Below the pieces are notes generated by a model. That model saw only the letters and a program-made list of their open reading frames with translations. It ran no database searches and had not been told where the DNA came from. Shown here piece by piece: positions 60,632-64,000 of a stretch of DNA of 64,000 nt; the first letter of the stretch is position 1, and every line of letters begins with the position of its first letter. The translations under genes and the position numbers were made by a program. Source of the stretch: Carallia brachiata (lineage: Eukaryota; Streptophyta; Magnoliopsida; Malpighiales; Rhizophoraceae); the NCBI GenBank assembly GCA_021464245.1, contig JADCRB010000028.1, forward strand, positions 6,119,067 through 6,183,066. Direction: 5' to 3'.

Positions 60632-62225
60632 ATGCAGAGCAGCTCAACGTTTTTAGCCCAAAACCTCAACTTGTTTCAGCCCAAACAAGCCAGCTTCAAA
60701 TGCCAACAACAATTCCCACTAAACCCATTGATAACAAGATCGGCGTCTTCATCTTTAGCAACTGCTCCTTCTACAAACAGGGTTACTTCTATTTCAACAG
60801 AGGCAACGAAGCAACACCTTGCCAATCTCGAAAGGCTCCTTCAAAAACAGCCCAATGAACAACTTTTCGAGCCTCAGCCGGTCCGCAAGGTTGTTAGCAA
60901 TAATGGGTCGTTGGTAAATAAGGGTAAAGCGTTGCTAGAAGGGCTCACTTTGGCCAGAGTTTGGCCGGAAACGAACGCGGCTGAGGAAATGTCCCCCGCC
61001 ACTTGAAACGGCTTCAACGGCTGTTATCCATGACGGCCGAGTATTCTCCGAGGAACAATCTCGCCTCCCGGTGGCGGGAGTACCACGGTTGTAATGATTG
61101 GGCGGGGCTTCTTGACCCGCTTGATGAGAATCTCCGGCGAGAGGTGGTCAGGTACGGCGAGTTTGTTCAAGCCGCTTACCATTCTTTTCATTCTAATCCT
61201 GCCATGTCAGCAGAGGAAGCCCCGTTGCCTAGACACGTGGCATTGCCAGATCGGTCTTATAGGACAACTAAAAGCCTCTATGCCACATCATCCGTCGGAT
61301 TGCCCAAGTGGGTGGATGACGTGGCTCCGGATCTCGGGTGGATGACCCAACGGTCTAGTTGGATCGGGTATGTAGCAGTTTGTGATGATAGGAGGGAGAT
61401 CCAACGGATGGGAAGGAGGGATATTGTCATTGCTTTGCGCGGGACAGCCACGTGTCTTGAATGGGCCGAGAACATGAGGGCCCAATTAGCCGAATTACCC
61501 GAAGACAACGACAAGGAGGCCGACCCGACCCATGGACAATCCAAGGTGGAATGTGGGTTTTTTGAGCCTTTACAAAACTGGTGGAGCTCATGTGCCTAGC
61601 CTAGCGGATTCCGTAGTTGAAGAAGTGAAAAGGCTAATTGAACTATACAAAGGTGAGGCTTTAAGCATTACGGTAACGGGCCATAGCCTCGGAGCAGCCT
61701 TGGCACTACTAGTAGCCGATGAATTGAGTACATGTGCACCATATGTGCCCCCAATTGCCGTATTTTCCTTCGGTGGACCTCGGGTTGGCAACAAAGGATT
61801 TGCAAATAGAATTGAACAAAATAAATGTCAAAGTGTTGCGTATTGTGAACAATCAAGACGTCATCACTAGAGTTCCGGGCTTGCCAATGGTGGACGGGAT
61901 GGACGATAACATGCCATTGGCCTACACACACGTGGGGACCGAGTTACGTGTCGATACGAAGATGTCCCCGTACCTTAAACCAAATGCTGACGTGGCATGC
62001 TGCCATGACTTGGAGGCTTACTTGCACTTGGTTGATGGTTTCTCGGCATCTAATTGTCCATTTAGAGCAAATGCCAAGAGAAGTTTAGTCAAGTTGCTAA
62101 ATGACCAGAGGTCTAATGTAAAGCAGTTGTATACAAGCAAGGCAAAGGCCTTGAGTCTTAGTTTGAATTTTGAAAGGCAGGGGCTGGCCACTTCTTGTTG
62201 CTTGCCGAGTCCCTCAACACAATAA
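60632..62225 (+). pseudogene. DAD1-like chloroplast phospholipase A1 (PLA1-I gamma type), frame broken
   Basis: Intronless, as usual for this family. The N-terminus from 60632 is Ser/Gln/Asn-rich and looks like a plastid transit peptide. The class 3 lipase domain follows with '[19 protein letters not shown]', '[18 protein letters not shown]', the nucleophile elbow GHSLG (Ser at about 61686) and '[10 protein letters not shown]'. '[13 protein letters not shown]' with the catalytic Asp comes next, and the His-bearing YTHVG. Such enzymes release fatty acids from plastid galactolipids and phospholipids and feed jasmonate synthesis. The frame breaks three times: near 60991 (one base short in a C-run), near 61558-61563 (one base extra in a T-run) and near 61810. 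Outside these points the protein is highly conserved, so sequence error is as likely as loss of function. Confidence 0.82.
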
Positions 62226-64000
62226 ATAATTAAAAATCAAACATTTTTTGATTCATGAATAATTTCTGGCTATGACCAACGACAAGTAGACACAGAACTA
62301 ATATGCCGTTGCAATTGTCTTACATTAATCAGACCAGGAGTTTCAAGTTTCAAAATATTCAACTCTTTATTCTTCAACCGCCATCGCGCAGCAACCAATT
62401 GAATGATTATCTGTAGCAATCGGCCTTCTTGATTTCTAGCTAAACAATGGGAAGACAGAGAATGACTAGACAAATTTTTTTACTTTTTTTTTTTTGGGGG
62501 GTACGTCTGACTGAACAAATTTTTGTTTCTCACATTAATAGCTTCAACTTAAGCCGCCAGCTGCCTTTTGACTTGGGATGGATAACAACGCATCACTTTG
62601 ACCATGACGGAAAAAACGAGGAAAAGGACCAAAGGAACACTGGAACAGAAGATTTTATTTTTGACAAAAAAATCTATTTTAAATAAATTTTTAAGTGATT
62701 AGCACGACATCTGATTATCTAAACCTTTTTTATGAAACATAAAAGATACTAGAGGATTTGAATCTAAGATCGCACCTTTAACTCATACAATCCCAAATGC
62801 GTCCTTATAATGAGACTGAATATGTGTAGTTCCAAACTTGCAACTTTACTCCGGCCAATTTAATAAACAGACATTTGTAATTCTTATTATTAATTGTCAT
62901 GATGCATCGGCTGTGTAATTTTACCGATTTTTGAATGTGTGCTTTCTTGTAGATAATCCCTTTGGAACAAGTTCAAAATTGTTATTGTTGTACCATGATG
63001 ATTTACTTAATAACTAAAATTACGGCAATTACCTTAAGTAAAAATATTATCATTCTATGAACCAAGTGTTTAGAGTAACTAATTTACTTTACTCTGCTAC
63101 GAAATAGATGATGGTCGAAAGAGTTCGGAGTTCGACCTCATCTCCTTCAAGTTATTCTTCTATGTATATATATATATATATATATATCATTCTGTCCAAA
63201 ATTTTGTATGCAACCTCTATGTGCTTCCAACGAAAGATCAAGCAAAATGAGGTACCAAGGATTTTTTTGGACGATGTTGCAAATTAGTGAGAAAAACACG
63301 ATCAAAGTATATTATTAATGGTAATTTTTTGTTCGATTAAAAACTTTTAACACGTCTTTTCCTTGATCTACAGAGTAACAAGTAACACACAAGGACCAAA
63401 GAAAATATTGTAAAAGTCATCTCGTTACTACTATTTGTTGTACTCTAATGGTTAAATGATTTATTCATATCATACAAATTACGTAATTTAAATTTTTGTT
63501 AATACATTTAGTGAAATTAAACATACATTTCGCTTGCCTGGTTATTGTGATTGGTTAATGACTCTTGCTGGGTAATATAAAATTTGTTCTTTTGTATGTT
63601 CTATGTAGCGGTCTAACTAACCATAAAGAGTGTACAACACAATTTTTCCTGACAAATTTGTAGTATATTATCTCTACTTTTCTATTTCTATATAAAAAAA
63701 AGGTGTTGCTCTAATTACCATATAATTACAAACTTTAGAATTGATGGTTACAAAGGTAGCTAAAATGCAAACTAACTAAAGATTTATTACCTTTCTTTTT
63801 TTTTTCGCGAATAACTCTAACTACTTCTGCAATAAACACAGTGAACCACGTAAATAACCCAAAGAACTGCCAAAATCTAATTCATTTCACTGGAAGAGAA
63901 TTTTCAAAAACTTATTGGCGAAGAATTGGAAGGATGAATATATAAATGTGATCAATTTCTTTCCTCGTGTTTTCTCGATAAACAAATTCTTTTCTCGTGG
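62226..64000. other. Intergenic, right end of the window
   Basis: The lipase 3' UTR covers the first part. A T-run and G-run lie at about 62485-62502, and a (TA)n microsatellite at about 63164-63187. Some words near 63080-63150 and 63430-63460 recall tRNA-like internal promoter boxes, but no cloverleaf can be drawn. No gene is recognised. Confidence 0.4.

Noticed and set aside
1..64000. CRISPR arrays, bacterial operons, riboswitches
   Set aside because: This is plant nuclear DNA; the regular repeats seen are LTR, MITE or satellite-like, without unique spacers.

Overview
The window is nuclear DNA from a flowering plant, probably a woody eudicot (inference). Evidence: AT-rich intergenic DNA, short GT-AG introns, plant-specific gene families, MITEs and a complete Ty3/Gypsy retrotransposon. 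No bacterial or organellar gene organisation is visible.

Left third (1-20 kb) is the gene-rich part. An ankyrin-TPR protein gene (+, 13 exons, 1155-7300) is followed by a GNAT acetyltransferase with a possible plastid transit peptide (+, 4 exons, 8443-9878). Next come an organellar class-I release factor of the RF2/PrfB type (-, 7 exons, 11144-14032) and a DRIP-type RING E3 ubiquitin ligase (-, 7 exons, 15628-19799). All four models splice cleanly with an open frame.

Middle (20-40 kb) is repeat-rich. It holds a Mutator-type MITE with a 9-bp target duplication, a decayed RNase H relic, a hAT-like element, and a divergent hevein-like/barwin (PR-4) gene with a frameshift and a lost splice donor. 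A second, more decayed barwin fragment lies beside it. From about 30.0 to 38.9 kb, two diverged inverted ends bound what may be one large old DNA element. It contains a cluster of palindromic 130-200 bp repeats, a degenerate tandem array and gene-like fragments I cannot name.

40.4-51.8 kb is an LTR retrotransposon: LTRs of about 0.95 kb, gag, protease, RT, RNase H, a second archaeal-type RNase H and integrase, which points to the Tat lineage. Between integrase and the 3' LTR lies the most notable object of the window. It is an intronless ORF (49261-49884) encoding a WUSCHEL/WOX-type homeodomain, a WUS-box and an EAR-like C-terminus. It is preceded by a TATA-like motif and leader-like sequence and followed by a poly(A) tract, so it looks like a host homeobox gene captured as a processed transcript. 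A second, unrecognised 100-codon ORF follows it. The pol part has many frameshifts, an RT deletion, and an 806/808-bp direct duplication around a single N that is probably an assembly artefact.

Right part (52-64 kb) is mostly gene-poor AT-rich DNA. It has one intronless DAD1-like chloroplast phospholipase A1 gene (+, about 60632-62225) whose frame is broken three times. Two of those breaks are at homopolymer runs, so sequence error and pseudogenisation are both possible.
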